From: JAZKBN01 sp040388605
GTDB taxonomy: Bacteria; Bacteroidota; Bacteroidia; Cytophagales; Flexibacteraceae
Direction: 5' to 3'
DNA: 48,539 bases
Assembly: GCA_040388605.1 (NCBI GenBank)
Contig: JAZKBN010000011.1
Span: forward strand, 1 to 48,539
The notes under the pieces are model-generated. The model saw nothing but the letters and a program-made list of their open reading frames with translations, was not told the DNA's origin and did not search any database. The position numbers and the translations under genes were made by a program. Shown here piece by piece: positions 8,819 to 16,698 of this stretch (the first letter of the stretch is position 1; each line of letters starts with the position of its first letter).

Positions 8819-9571
8819 ATGGAAAAAACGCTTGTCCTGCTTTTCTTTGCTTTTGTTTTTGCGGGTTCCCTTTCTGCTGAAACGGGCAGCAACGGGGGTA
8901 GATTCCGGCCGGATAAGAAATACAATTCGCTTGCGGAAAAGTTGGGCCTTAAAAGCACTGCTGATGAAACACGTAATAATCGTACCGAGCTCTTTGTTGG
9001 TTTAGAGGCAAATACAGTAACCGGCGATTACAGCCATACCATCGACTATGGCGCCGGCGGAATAGGCCCTGGCAGCAGTCTCGTTTTTATTTATTATACG
9101 GGTAAGAAGAACAGGCTAGGTGTTACAGCATCCGTGGGATATAATGCCAATATTGTAACCTCAGAAAAAACGATCCGTGAGTACGATGAAAACGGTATGT
9201 TAACGGGCTATAATATTGAAAGTGAAAGGCACCCTGTAAAAACTCTGCCTTTGAACTTGGGCCTGCGTTATACTTTCCCGTCAAAATTTTACTTTTCGGG
9301 TGAAGCAGGCTATGCGTACCATATTGTTAAGGAGAGCTCTGCGGCCCGGTTTATTTCCGGCTATTCTTCGGCTTCGGGTGCAGCTTACGTGCAAACAGGC
9401 AGTTTTACAGCTTCGCCTGCATTAGGCGGTGTAATTAAAACAGGTTCGCTTGATCTTGATCTGTCATTGCACCTCAGAGTTATGATATTGGCCAATGGAC
9501 CTACTAAGACCAGGCAGCTGAATTTAGTTGGTATTCGTATTGCGGTCGGCATACCTATGGGCAGGCATTGA
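8819..9571 (+). CDS. Predicted outer-membrane beta-barrel protein, copy 2 (paralogue)
   Basis: A 250-residue paralogue of the preceding gene. Signal peptide MEKTLVLLFFAFVFAGSLSA is followed by ETG exactly as in copy 1. Shared landmarks include NSLAEKLGL against QSLAQKMGI, NRTELF against NRTALM, GVTASVGYNA against GITASLGYNA, the YVQTGSFTxSPAxGGVxKxG block and the C-terminal VGIRIAVGIPMGRH. The strand pattern is kept while loop sequences differ, as expected for surface-exposed loops. It lies 109 bases after copy 1 and beyond a terminator, so it is probably transcribed separately. Function is unknown. A barrel in the outer membrane is the only supported inference. Confidence 0.8.
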   Translation: MEKTLVLLFFAFVFAGSLSAETGSNGGRFRPDKKYNSLAEKLGLKSTADETRNNRTELFVGLEANTVTGDYSHTIDYGAGGIGPGSSLVFIYYTGKKNRLGVTASVGYNANIVTSEKTIREYDENGMLTGYNIESERHPVKTLPLNLGLRYTFPSKFYFSGEAGYAYHIVKESSAARFISGYSSASGAAYVQTGSFTASPALGGVIKTGSLDLDLSLHLRVMILANGPTKTRQLNLVGIRIAVGIPMGRH

Positions 9572-9610
9572 GATTTGGCATCGTTTTTTTGATTTAATAA
9601 CTGCCAGACT

Positions 9611-9785
9611 CGTAAATAGACAAGCAAGCTATTATTAGCCGGTTACTGAAACCTTAAACCTGCTGCCTGAAAATGAGGCTTGAAAGTTGGCAGACTTTGC
9701 TGAGGATTTGTTCAGAAAATGTGAAGACCGGATTTTAACGGCGGGGATTGAAAAGCTTACATAAGAATTGAGGCATTTGCGTTTG
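9611..9785 (+). pseudogene. Degenerate copy of the antitoxin-like gene at 14486-14722
   Basis: Bases 9611-9785 match 14481-14657 at most positions (for example ACAAGCAAGCTATTATTAGC against ATAAGCAAGCTATTGTTAAT, and TTGAAAAGCTTAC in both). The start codon is lost (ATG to TAG), one base is deleted near 9641, and stops appear within the reading frame (GCT-TGA, ACA-TAA). It is therefore a dead copy. It lies just after barrel gene 2, whereas the intact copy lies after the barrel gene 1 remnant. Confidence 0.75.
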
Positions 9786-9821
9786 AATGTTGAATTCGCC
9801 ACTAATTCCGGATTTACAAAA

Positions 9822-10031
9822 ATGAAAAAAACTATTCGACCGCCGGAGAACCGGCAAGACAATCAGAACCTGCCCTGCTATGTTAAATTATTGTTAATTT
9901 TTCTGTTGAACCTCTTTGCAACAGTCAGTTTGCCTCTTGCCGCGACAGACCCGCTCGCAGGCGCAGGAATCTTATTCAAAAACACATTAACAATGGCGGA
10001 AAGGCTTGGCCTTTGCTTTACGGTAACCTAA
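9822..10031 (+). pseudogene. Short open frame, possible N-terminal remnant of another secreted barrel protein
   Basis: A 69-codon frame starting MKKTIRPPENRQDNQ contains a strong hydrophobic segment (CYVKLLLIFLLNLFATVSL) ending near an ALAA-like site, followed by NTLTMAERLGL. The latter resembles the NSLAEKLGL block just after the signal peptide of barrel gene 2. It then ends with no barrel. I read it as a possible truncated relative, but the similarity is a few residues and the n-region is unusually long. It could be chance. Confidence 0.22.
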
Positions 10032-10517
10032 CCTTTAGCCATTGCTTATGGGCCGAAAATTAAGGTATGTATTTTCAGCGCCGCCTTCATCTTGAGGGCA
10101 GATCTGAAACATACATTTTATCCTTCGACAGGTTCAATTTTATCGCAGTGAGCAACTCTTTTTTTAAACGATCGGCAGTGTTTGATGAGGCTTGGTCGCA
10201 AGGGCTTCGGGAAGTGTTTGTTATGGAATTGTATGGCCGACTTGTGTAATTTTCAGTTAAATACAGGTATTGTCGCTTTCAGAAAAGGCAAATAGGGAGG
10301 CTGCAATTTCATTAAAAGTAAAGGCAGTAAAAAAAAATACGTTGCAGAAAAAAACAGTTTAATTTTCAATAAAACCGCAAAATCATAGATACGGTTATCA
10401 GATTGCATATTAGAGATGAATTCAGCAACTTTATATTGGTATTTACGGAGTAGCCTGTAAGAACTGCGGCCGTATCAAAAGCCGGTTGTACAACATTTAA
10501 ACCGAATCAAACAACTG
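10032..10517. other. Intergenic region, nothing recognised
   Basis: Roughly 490 bases before the T9SS type A gene. There are only short frames with unconvincing composition, and I see no RNA gene or clear promoter. Confidence 0.45.
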
Positions 10518-13500
10518 ATGAAAAAGATTTACAAATTCAGATTTCTTAACCTGTGCCTGTGGGCGCTGCTGCTTTTGCCAGGCAGGGCAGCCATGGCAGA
10601 TGTTACAATAACTGCCATTACACCTGCATCGGGCATTCCGGGCCAACAGATAACATTAACGCTCGGAGGCTCGGAGGTGGGTGTGGCTACTTATCCCATC
10701 CTGCTCTTTTTCAGCCAACAACCGGCTTATACGGTAACCGGTAACACCGTAACGCTCAACGTGCCTTCAACCGCCTCAGGTTCAAGCGTTGTTCAGTTGG
10801 TATATACCGTAGCAGGCAATTCCCGCATTGCAGTATCGCCTTCATTTACAATTTTAACCTGCCCGCAGCCTTCAACCAGCATAACAGCGGGAAGCAGCAC
10901 CATTTGCTCCGGCACTTCTGTAACATTAAGAAGCTCTGCTGCGGCCAATAACTTATGGAGCACCGGTGCAACCACCCAAAGCATAACCGTAAGCCCTACA
11001 GCTACCACCAACTATACAGTACGCGTAATTAACGGATCATGCACGAGCGCTGTAAGCGCCACCCGGACTATAACTGTAAACACATCGCCTGCCACACCGG
11101 TGCTTTCGGCGCCGAACGGTACATCGGCCTGCGTAAATGCACAGCTTTCAGTAAGCCCGGGCGATGCAAACAGCTACATATATTTCTATAACAGCGGAAG
11201 CGGCGTAACAGGCCCCGGAAGCACAAACACAGTAACCCAAAGCGGAGATTACAGGGTAAAAACTGTACTTGGCTCCTGCACATCAGGCTTTAGCAATACG
11301 GTAACTTTAAACATAAGCAGCAAGCCTGACAAGCCAACAGTTTCGCTGCTTTCATCGACATCGGGCAGCACGGACCTTTGCGCCGGCGGAACAGCGGTAC
11401 TCAGGAGCTCGTCGCAGTCGGGCAACCTTTGGAGCAACGGCGAGACCACACAGGATATAACCGTACCCGCTGCAAACAGCACCTATACGGTAAGCGTTAT
11501 ATCAGACGCATGCACCAGCGATATGAGCGAGGGAAAAACCATTCGCCTGTTAAATACAACAACGCCCCTTATTGCTCCCGGCGGAGCTACAGCACTATGT
11601 ACCGGCGGCTCTGTTTTGCTGACCATAAGCAACGCCGTGAACTCTCCGGACATAACATATACCTGGAAAAAAGACGGCGCAGATCTTCCCAACGGACAGG
11701 GCGATAATTTTTCGGCAAGCGAAGCGGGTAACTATACCGTTTACCAGATTGTGGGAACCTGTACCTCGGCGGTAAGCAACAGCATCACGGTAAGCGTAAG
11801 CACTGTGCCTCCGGCTCCGGATTTTTTAACAGGTCCTTCAACAGTAACCGCCGGCACAACGGAAACTTACACCAGAGCTAACCTGGCCAATGCCGATTCT
11901 TACACCTGGGAATACAGCGGTACGGGCGTTATTTTATCAGGCAGCGGCATATCTGTATCGGCGGCCTTTTCGGAGGACGCCACCTCGGGCGCTTTAACTG
12001 TAAGGGGCGTTAATACATGCGGAACAGGCATTGCAAAAACACTGGTCATTACCGTAAACCCTGCATTACCGGGAGATATAAGTATAAGTACCAGCCGAAC
12101 CTTAACCGGTAATTACCAGAACGTATTTATTACCGGCACACCCACTGTTACCCTTAACGGCAACTTAAACCTAACTGGCAACATAACAGTGCCCACAGGC
12201 TCAACTTTGGTAACCAACCAAAACACCATTACCGGAACGGGCACATTTACGCTTGCCGAAGGAGCAACATTAAGCATAGGCAATACAGACGGCATTTCAC
12301 AAACCGGAAGCAGCGGGGCTATACAGACATCGGCACGCAGCTTCTCTTCAGGTGCCACGTATGTGTACAACGGCACCTCGGCACAGACTACAGGAACGGG
12401 ACTGCCCGGCACGGTAAAAAACCTGGGCATAGATAATGCGTCAGGTGTAAGCCTGAGCAAGAGCACAGCAATTACCGGCATACTAACCTTAGCCGACGGC
12501 AACCTGAACACCAACGGCCTGCTTATTATTGCTTCAGATCAAAATTCTACCGGTATGGTGGTAAACTCGGGGGGCACAAGCAGCGGCATGGCCTTGGTTC
12601 AGCGCTATATAAGCCAGGACTATAACAGCGGAAGCGGCTACCGCCACTATGGCGTTGCAGTAACCGGGCAAACGCTGGAAAGCCTGGGCTCGGAAAGCGG
12701 CACTTTCAGAACCGTTCTGAATACAGCGTATAATACTGCGCCTGTACCTGCAAATGTTACTCCGTTCCCTACCGTATTCTCTTTCTCCGATAATCTTATA
12801 ACAGCTGCCAACAACGTTTTCGCAAATGGCTGGTTTGTACCCACCGGCAATATGGAGCCCGGACGCGGCTATAATTTACAGATAGCCGCCAACCAAAAGC
12901 TACAGGAGCTGGGCACACTGAATAACGGATCTTTTACCGTAAATGCAACGCACGGCGGCGTAAGCCAATCGGGCTGGTTCCTGGCGGGCAACCCTTACCC
13001 CGCACCTATAGACTGGCGGCTGCTTGGCAAAACCAATTTGCAGGATGCCGTGTACACCGCCCAAAGCACCGCCCCATATACCGGCCGTTATGGCACCTAT
13101 GTAAACGGGGTAAGCAATAACGGCGGCAGCCCCATACTGGGCGTAATGCAGGGCTTCTTTGTCAGGGCCAATACAGGAGGCGGCAGTCTTAACTTCACCA
13201 ATGCAGCCCGAGCCACTACATACGTCAACCCGTCGTTCTACCGCGATGCGGCAGCCGCCGACCTGGTACGCATAGAACTTTCGGCTCCGGGCAACGTCAG
13301 CGACGAAACGACAGTGTACTTTCAGCAGGGCGCAACAGGCGACTACGACAACAGCATGGACGCAGGCAAAGTATTAACCGGCGGACTCGCACTCTACAGC
13401 CTGAGCGGCATAGGAGCCGGCTATTCGATAAACGCCTTGCCCGAAGAAGCGCTTAGCGCCGCCGAAACACGCGTTGCCCTGGCATACGTTGCCTCCTCGG

Positions 13501-13901
13501 CGCAGGCACATACCCTTACCGCCAAAGCCACCGACGGTAACTGGTATGTGCTGGACCGCGCAGATATGCAACAGCATGCCCTCCCCTATACATTCATTAC
13601 ATCAGCAGGCCGTTTCGATAACAGGTTGGAGCTGGTACGCAGCAATGCTGTTACCGGCACAGCAAATGCAGCGCCCAGGCTGCTGAGCATGTATCCTAAC
13701 CCCACCACAGGCACAATTCAGCTTAGCTTGCCCGGCGCAACAGCCGACATAGCCCTTCACAATGCTGCCGGAAAAAATGTGCTCACCACCGAGATAAGCA
13801 ACCATGCCACGTTGGATATTACGCACCTGCCTTCGGGCGTTTATTGGCTGCGCTGCACTTCCCTGGGCACAACGTCAGTGCATAAAGTGGTAAAGCAATA
13901 A
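10518..13901 (+). CDS. Large secreted Ig-like protein with T9SS type A sorting domain
   Basis: A 1,127-residue protein. Its signal peptide (residues 1-27, cleavage after AAMA) precedes an IPT/TIG-like domain (about 28-112, VTITAITPASGIPGQQITLT). About four Ig-like modules with paired cysteines follow (CPQPSTSITAGSSTICSG, ACVNAQLSVSPG and others). A threonine/glycine/asparagine-rich beta-helix-like stretch comes next (about 510-720), then a region typical of secreted Bacteroidota proteins (ANGWFVPTGNMEPGRGYNLQ, GWFLAGNPYPAPIDW). The C-terminal ~72 residues are a type A sorting domain: LSMYPNPTTGTIQLSLPG, then a LPSGVYWLR motif and a terminal VHKVVKQ. The tail is normally removed when the protein is attached to the surface or released by T9SS. 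The gene sits between two partial copies of the barrel/antitoxin-like block. Confidence 0.9.
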   Translation: MKKIYKFRFLNLCLWALLLLPGRAAMADVTITAITPASGIPGQQITLTLGGSEVGVATYPILLFFSQQPAYTVTGNTVTLNVPSTASGSSVVQLVYTVAGNSRIAVSPSFTILTCPQPSTSITAGSSTICSGTSVTLRSSAAANNLWSTGATTQSITVSPTATTNYTVRVINGSCTSAVSATRTITVNTSPATPVLSAPNGTSACVNAQLSVSPGDANSYIYFYNSGSGVTGPGSTNTVTQSGDYRVKTVLGSCTSGFSNTVTLNISSKPDKPTVSLLSSTSGSTDLCAGGTAVLRSSSQSGNLWSNGETTQDITVPAANSTYTVSVISDACTSDMSEGKTIRLLNTTTPLIAPGGATALCTGGSVLLTISNAVNSPDITYTWKKDGADLPNGQGDNFSASEAGNYTVYQIVGTCTSAVSNSITVSVSTVPPAPDFLTGPSTVTAGTTETYTRANLANADSYTWEYSGTGVILSGSGISVSAAFSEDATSGALTVRGVNTCGTGIAKTLVITVNPALPGDISISTSRTLTGNYQNVFITGTPTVTLNGNLNLTGNITVPTGSTLVTNQNTITGTGTFTLAEGATLSIGNTDGISQTGSSGAIQTSARSFSSGATYVYNGTSAQTTGTGLPGTVKNLGIDNASGVSLSKSTAITGILTLADGNLNTNGLLIIASDQNSTGMVVNSGGTSSGMALVQRYISQDYNSGSGYRHYGVAVTGQTLESLGSESGTFRTVLNTAYNTAPVPANVTPFPTVFSFSDNLITAANNVFANGWFVPTGNMEPGRGYNLQIAANQKLQELGTLNNGSFTVNATHGGVSQSGWFLAGNPYPAPIDWRLLGKTNLQDAVYTAQSTAPYTGRYGTYVNGVSNNGGSPILGVMQGFFVRANTGGGSLNFTNAARATTYVNPSFYRDAAAADLVRIELSAPGNVSDETTVYFQQGATGDYDNSMDAGKVLTGGLALYSLSGIGAGYSINALPEEALSAAETRVALAYVASSAQAHTLTAKATDGNWYVLDRADMQQHALPYTFITSAGRFDNRLELVRSNAVTGTANAAPRLLSMYPNPTTGTIQLSLPGATADIALHNAAGKNVLTTEISNHATLDITHLPSGVYWLRCTSLGTTSVHKVVKQ

Positions 13902-14149
13902 CCACCGACGTAACCATCTACATCAGGTAAGGCAGCGTTACAGCACTTCCTGCAAACGAGTTTGCTGCATTAAAAATACTACCGGATAGGCCCGTGCGTG
14001 GGCGCGTATTTCTATAAATGCGCCCATGCCGGGCCCGGTGGTTTTTAAGGGTGTGGTTATTTTAATGTAAGATTGGGTACTTGTGGCAGCCACACTTAAT
14101 ATAGGTTTGCTTTGAAAAACTTGTTGAGGAAAGTGAGGTATTGGCCCTG
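13902..14149. other. Intergenic region with an unexplained minus-strand open frame
   Basis: Between the T9SS gene and the barrel remnant. A minus-strand frame ending at 13938 reads protein-like over 13938-14100 (LKTTGPGMGAFIEIRAHARA), but its upstream half only mirrors the barrel remnant on the other strand. I do not recognise a family and treat it as unproven. Confidence 0.25.
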
Positions 14150-14464
14150 CCTCTATGCAGTTGTTTAATTCGGTTATGCCCGCCATATTGTCGGCAGGCT
14201 TTCTGCTCCCGGTTTTATCGAAAACTACTCTTCTACAACTGATTATGTACAAGCAGGCAGCTTTACATGGTCTCCGGACATTGGGTGGTATTGATCTTGA
14301 TTTATCGGTTCGTGCACGCTATATGTTTTTCCCTAATAGTCCTGTAGACGACAAAAGCCTGAATAAGGTAGGCGCCGGTGTTGCGCTCAGCATACCAATG
14401 GGTAAGCACTAACAGCATTTAATGCTTTATTGCATGGAGCCTCCCGGGAACTGGGCGCTTTTTT
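14150..14464 (+). pseudogene. Truncated, frameshifted 3' copy of barrel gene 1 with its terminator
   Basis: From about 14150 the sequence follows barrel gene 1 from about 8430 onward. In the original frame it reads FGYARHIVGRLSAPGFIENY and then DYVQAGSFTWSP, after which a 17-base deletion near 14276 breaks the frame. The last 43 codons are back in the barrel frame (GGIDLDLSVRARYMFFPNSP to SIPMGKH, stop at 14410). The N-terminal two thirds and the signal peptide are absent, so no functional barrel can be made. The copied terminator (14437-14464) has lost two stem pairs. Confidence 0.85.
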
Positions 14465-14485
14465 ATGGAATTACTATATTCGTAT

Positions 14486-14722
14486 ATGGATAAGCAAGCT
14501 ATTGTTAATCGGGTTATTGAAGCCTTAAACCTGCTGCCGGAAAATGAAGCTGAACAGGTGGCTGACTTTGCGGAAGGTTTACTCAGCAAATGTGAAGACA
14601 GGATTTTATCAGCCGGGATTGAAAAGCTTACGGAAGAAAGTGAGGCGTTTGCGTTTTTGAAGGAGGAAGAGGATTTGTATACTGCTGCGGATATAAAGCG
14701 GCCTTATATTGGCAAAGAGTAG
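14486..14722 (+). CDS. Small acidic antitoxin-like protein
   Basis: A 78-residue protein (MDKQAIVNRVIEALNLLPEN start) that is largely helical and acidic. It has the layout of small Bacteroidota antitoxin-like proteins of the DUF2281 sort: an N-terminal helix ending LLPENEAEQVADFAEGLL, then a linker and a short acidic tail (LKEEEDLYTAADIKR). I prefer ATG 14486 over the in-frame ATG 14465 because similarity to the degenerate copy at 9611 begins there. No toxin gene overlaps or follows it within the usual few bases, so it looks orphaned. The next gene is an Abi-type protein 213 bases on. The function is inferred from size and pattern only. Confidence 0.6.
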   Translation: MDKQAIVNRVIEALNLLPENEAEQVADFAEGLLSKCEDRILSAGIEKLTEESEAFAFLKEEEDLYTAADIKRPYIGKE

Positions 14723-14807
14723 GCTTTGGTCAGGAAGTTTCGGATTTTAGCGATTAAACTCTATCTTTAAAAAATGGGATAAGAAACAGAGAATGGTAAA
14801 TAAAAAA

Positions 14808-14841
14808 CCCGATAGCTTGAATTGCTTCAAAATCTATCGGG
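14808..14841. other. Hairpin 1 upstream of the Abi-like gene
   Basis: CCCGATAG (14808-14815) pairs perfectly with CTATCGGG (14834-14841) around an 18-base loop. It is preceded by TAAAAAA, so it would read as a terminator only on the minus strand, where no gene needs one. It may instead be part of a structured RNA leader (see also 14853-14885). Confidence 0.6.
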
Positions 14842-14852
14842 AATAATCTGGA

Positions 14853-14885
14853 CCCGGAAGTTTGGATACTTCAGTGACAGCCGGG
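14853..14885. other. Hairpin 2 upstream of the Abi-like gene
   Basis: GAAGT (14857-14861) pairs with ACTTC (14868-14872) around TTGGAT, nested inside CCCGG (14853-14857) and CCGGG (14881-14885), which share the G at 14857. No U-tract follows. It ends 50 bases before the Abi-like start codon. Confidence 0.5.
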
Positions 14886-14935
14886 AATAGTATGGTGTAA
14901 AGTTAAGACAAATAAGGGCGTAATGCAAATTTGCT

Positions 14936-15622
14936 ATGGATTTCAATGACCTTCAGGATATTATGTCAGTCAAGCGCATGGAGCGGTTTAACTTATCCAT
15001 GGGTAGTAATCCTATAAGGGCAGCAGAACTTTATAAAAGTAATCTGCTCCTTTCTCGTGAGTTGTTTACAGTAGTTGGTTGCTTTGAAGTAGCCCTCAGA
15101 AACAGAATTGACAGATTATTCATAAGCCGCTATGGTAATGACTGGCTTCGCGACAGTGCCGCAGCAGGGGGCATGTTTGATAATCAGGATTGTGTTAAAT
15201 CCAAAGAGCTGATTAGCTCATCCTACAGAAAACTTGGAACATTAAACTATACTCATGCAAAACTGATTGCTGAGATGGATTTTGGGTTTTGGCGATATTT
15301 ATTTGCAGGTCCACAGTATATAGCTGCACAACGCTGCCTCTTACAGGTTTTTCCTTTTAAACCACGCAGCACGAGAGAAATTACATATAATCAACGGTTT
15401 GTTTTTTTACTGCTCGGCGAAATTAACAGCTTAAGAAATCGATTGGCGCATCATGAGCCTGTTTGCTTTATATTAGGCCAACCAATTAAAAATACGGCTT
15501 ATAGTCGTCGTAACTACAATTTAATTATCCAGGTATTTAGCTGGATGGGTATTAACGGGCAAGTTCTACTTGATGAGGTAGCAGATATTGTAAGTATTTG
15601 TAATGAAATTGATGCCTTATAA
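14936..15622 (+). CDS. Abi_2/AbiD-AbiF-like HEPN abortive-infection protein
   Basis: A 228-residue cytoplasmic protein with the order of motifs seen in Abi-family proteins: an N-terminal AAELYKSNLLLSRELF segment, then GCFEVALRNRIDRLF with YGNDW, a central W-x-Y-L block (FGFWRYLFAG), and a C-terminal LRNRLAHHEPV. The last contains R167-x4-H172, the HEPN-type RNase active-site motif. Members cause abortive infection or growth arrest by RNA cleavage when phage is sensed. Codon use and AT content are a little higher than the neighbouring house genes, as expected for accessory defence genes. The start could be ATG 14936, 14963 or 14978. It stands alone on the coding side, but two hairpins precede it, and related Abi proteins have been linked to adjacent structured antitoxin RNAs. 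Confidence 0.8.
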   Translation: MDFNDLQDIMSVKRMERFNLSMGSNPIRAAELYKSNLLLSRELFTVVGCFEVALRNRIDRLFISRYGNDWLRDSAAAGGMFDNQDCVKSKELISSSYRKLGTLNYTHAKLIAEMDFGFWRYLFAGPQYIAAQRCLLQVFPFKPRSTREITYNQRFVFLLLGEINSLRNRLAHHEPVCFILGQPIKNTAYSRRNYNLIIQVFSWMGINGQVLLDEVADIVSICNEIDAL

Positions 15623-15957
15623 TTACGCTCTTTGTGCCTGTTATACACTTATTACTTAAACCAAAACCCGTCAACCTGATTCAATCAGATATTAGCGGGC
15701 AATTTTATTCTACACCCAAGAACTTGAAAGTGACTGGTTACGCTTCAGAGGAAAATGGGAATTGAATGTATAAATGTAGGCTGTTTAAGTCCTTCAAGCA
15801 AATTTCCGGCTTAGCCAACGTAAAAGGCAGAACATCCTCAAAAAAGGTCTTGGTTTCTGAGAAGCTGTTTAACTATAATGGACGAGCGTTATCTCCGAAA
15901 CAATTCGCCACAGTCTGTGCCCGAGTACATTGAGAGTCCCAAGTAATCAAAGCCCCC
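15623..15957 (+). other. Intergenic region with a possible coding remnant
   Basis: One forward frame runs from before 15623 to a TGA at 15931 with a single internal stop (TGA 15763) immediately followed by ATG 15766. It reads NLIQSDISGQFYSTPKNLKV before the stop and MYKCRLFKSFKQISGLANVK after it (55 codons). I do not recognise it. It may be a decayed gene downstream of the Abi protein or a chance frame. Confidence 0.2.
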
Positions 15958-16503
15958 TCACCTGTTCTCCCTATAAATCCCCAACACCGTCTTCATCAAA
16001 TCCTTATCCGGCGTGGTTTTAGAGTAGGCCAAGTAGTTAAATACCAGGCCTTCCTTACCGGTAAAAAGGTACACATTCCGGGTCCCGTCTTTTTCAGTCG
16101 ATTTCCAGACAATAAATCCTTTTTCAGTAGTACTGTCGGCAAGCACTTCAACGGTAAGTCCGTTTTCCCGGTGGTAATCAATATCCCATTTGGCAAAGGC
16201 CTTTACAAAATCTGAATTGCCCATCCCGGCCTTGTGGAAAGGGTACAGATCGAACGGGTTTATTGCAATGGCTATATTGCCTTCGGCAGCGCTTTCGAAA
16301 AAATGCTGACCGCTTGATTTGGAGTAAAAAAGCTCTTTCCAGTTTCCGGGCACGTAAATTGGCAGTACTTTGTAAAAAGTAAATTCTGTTATGTTTTTCG
16401 AGCTGCTATAGGTTGCCGGCAGCTCTTCACTTTGAGCTGAGCATCCCGTTGCCGAGAAGGTAATGATTGCTATAAGTAAAAGGGCTTTTAATGGATTATA
16501 CAT
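15958..16503 (-). CDS. Predicted lipoprotein of unknown function
   Basis: A 181-residue protein with a lipoprotein signal peptide: a hydrophobic core ALLLIAIITF followed by SATG and Cys21 as the lipid-attachment residue. The residues after the cysteine (SAQSEE) include acidic positions, somewhat like the Bacteroidota surface-export signal, so it may face outward, but this is tentative. The mature part has a mixed alpha/beta pattern with no motif I recognise. It lies downstream of rpoB on the same strand but beyond the strong rpoB terminator, so it is an independent gene. Its stop lies in a poorly conserved region shared with no other gene. Confidence 0.75.
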   Translation of the reverse strand: MYNPLKALLLIAIITFSATGCSAQSEELPATYSSSKNITEFTFYKVLPIYVPGNWKELFYSKSSGQHFFESAAEGNIAIAINPFDLYPFHKAGMGNSDFVKAFAKWDIDYHRENGLTVEVLADSTTEKGFIVWKSTEKDGTRNVYLFTGKEGLVFNYLAYSKTTPDKDLMKTVLGIYRENR

Positions 16504-16647
16504 CAGTTGCTTTATTAAAATCAGGGATGGAACAGGAATATAAATTCATATATAGCTGTTTTCAAGGTATATATAAAAAAGCTATATGCTTTGTGAGGCT
16601 AAATTAGTAAAAGAATACCCGGTTGTCAAAATGCAGCTGCACAAAAA

Positions 16648-16673
16648 AAGGCCTCCCGTTTCCGGGAGGCCTT
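16648..16673 (-). terminator. Strong terminator of rpoB
   Basis: AAGGCCTCCCG (16648-16658) and CGGGAGGCCTT (16663-16673) form an 11-bp perfect stem with a 4-base loop. On the minus strand it is followed by TTTTTTTGTG. It lies 26 bases beyond the rpoB stop and ends that transcript with no rpoC downstream. Confidence 0.92.
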
Positions 16674-16698
16674 CTTAAATAAATATAGCAGCTTAACC

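Noticed and set aside
12113..12514. 133-residue minus-strand frame
   Set aside because: Antisense to the beta-helix-like part of the T9SS type A gene. The Pro/Val-rich text is a product of reversed Thr/Gly codons.
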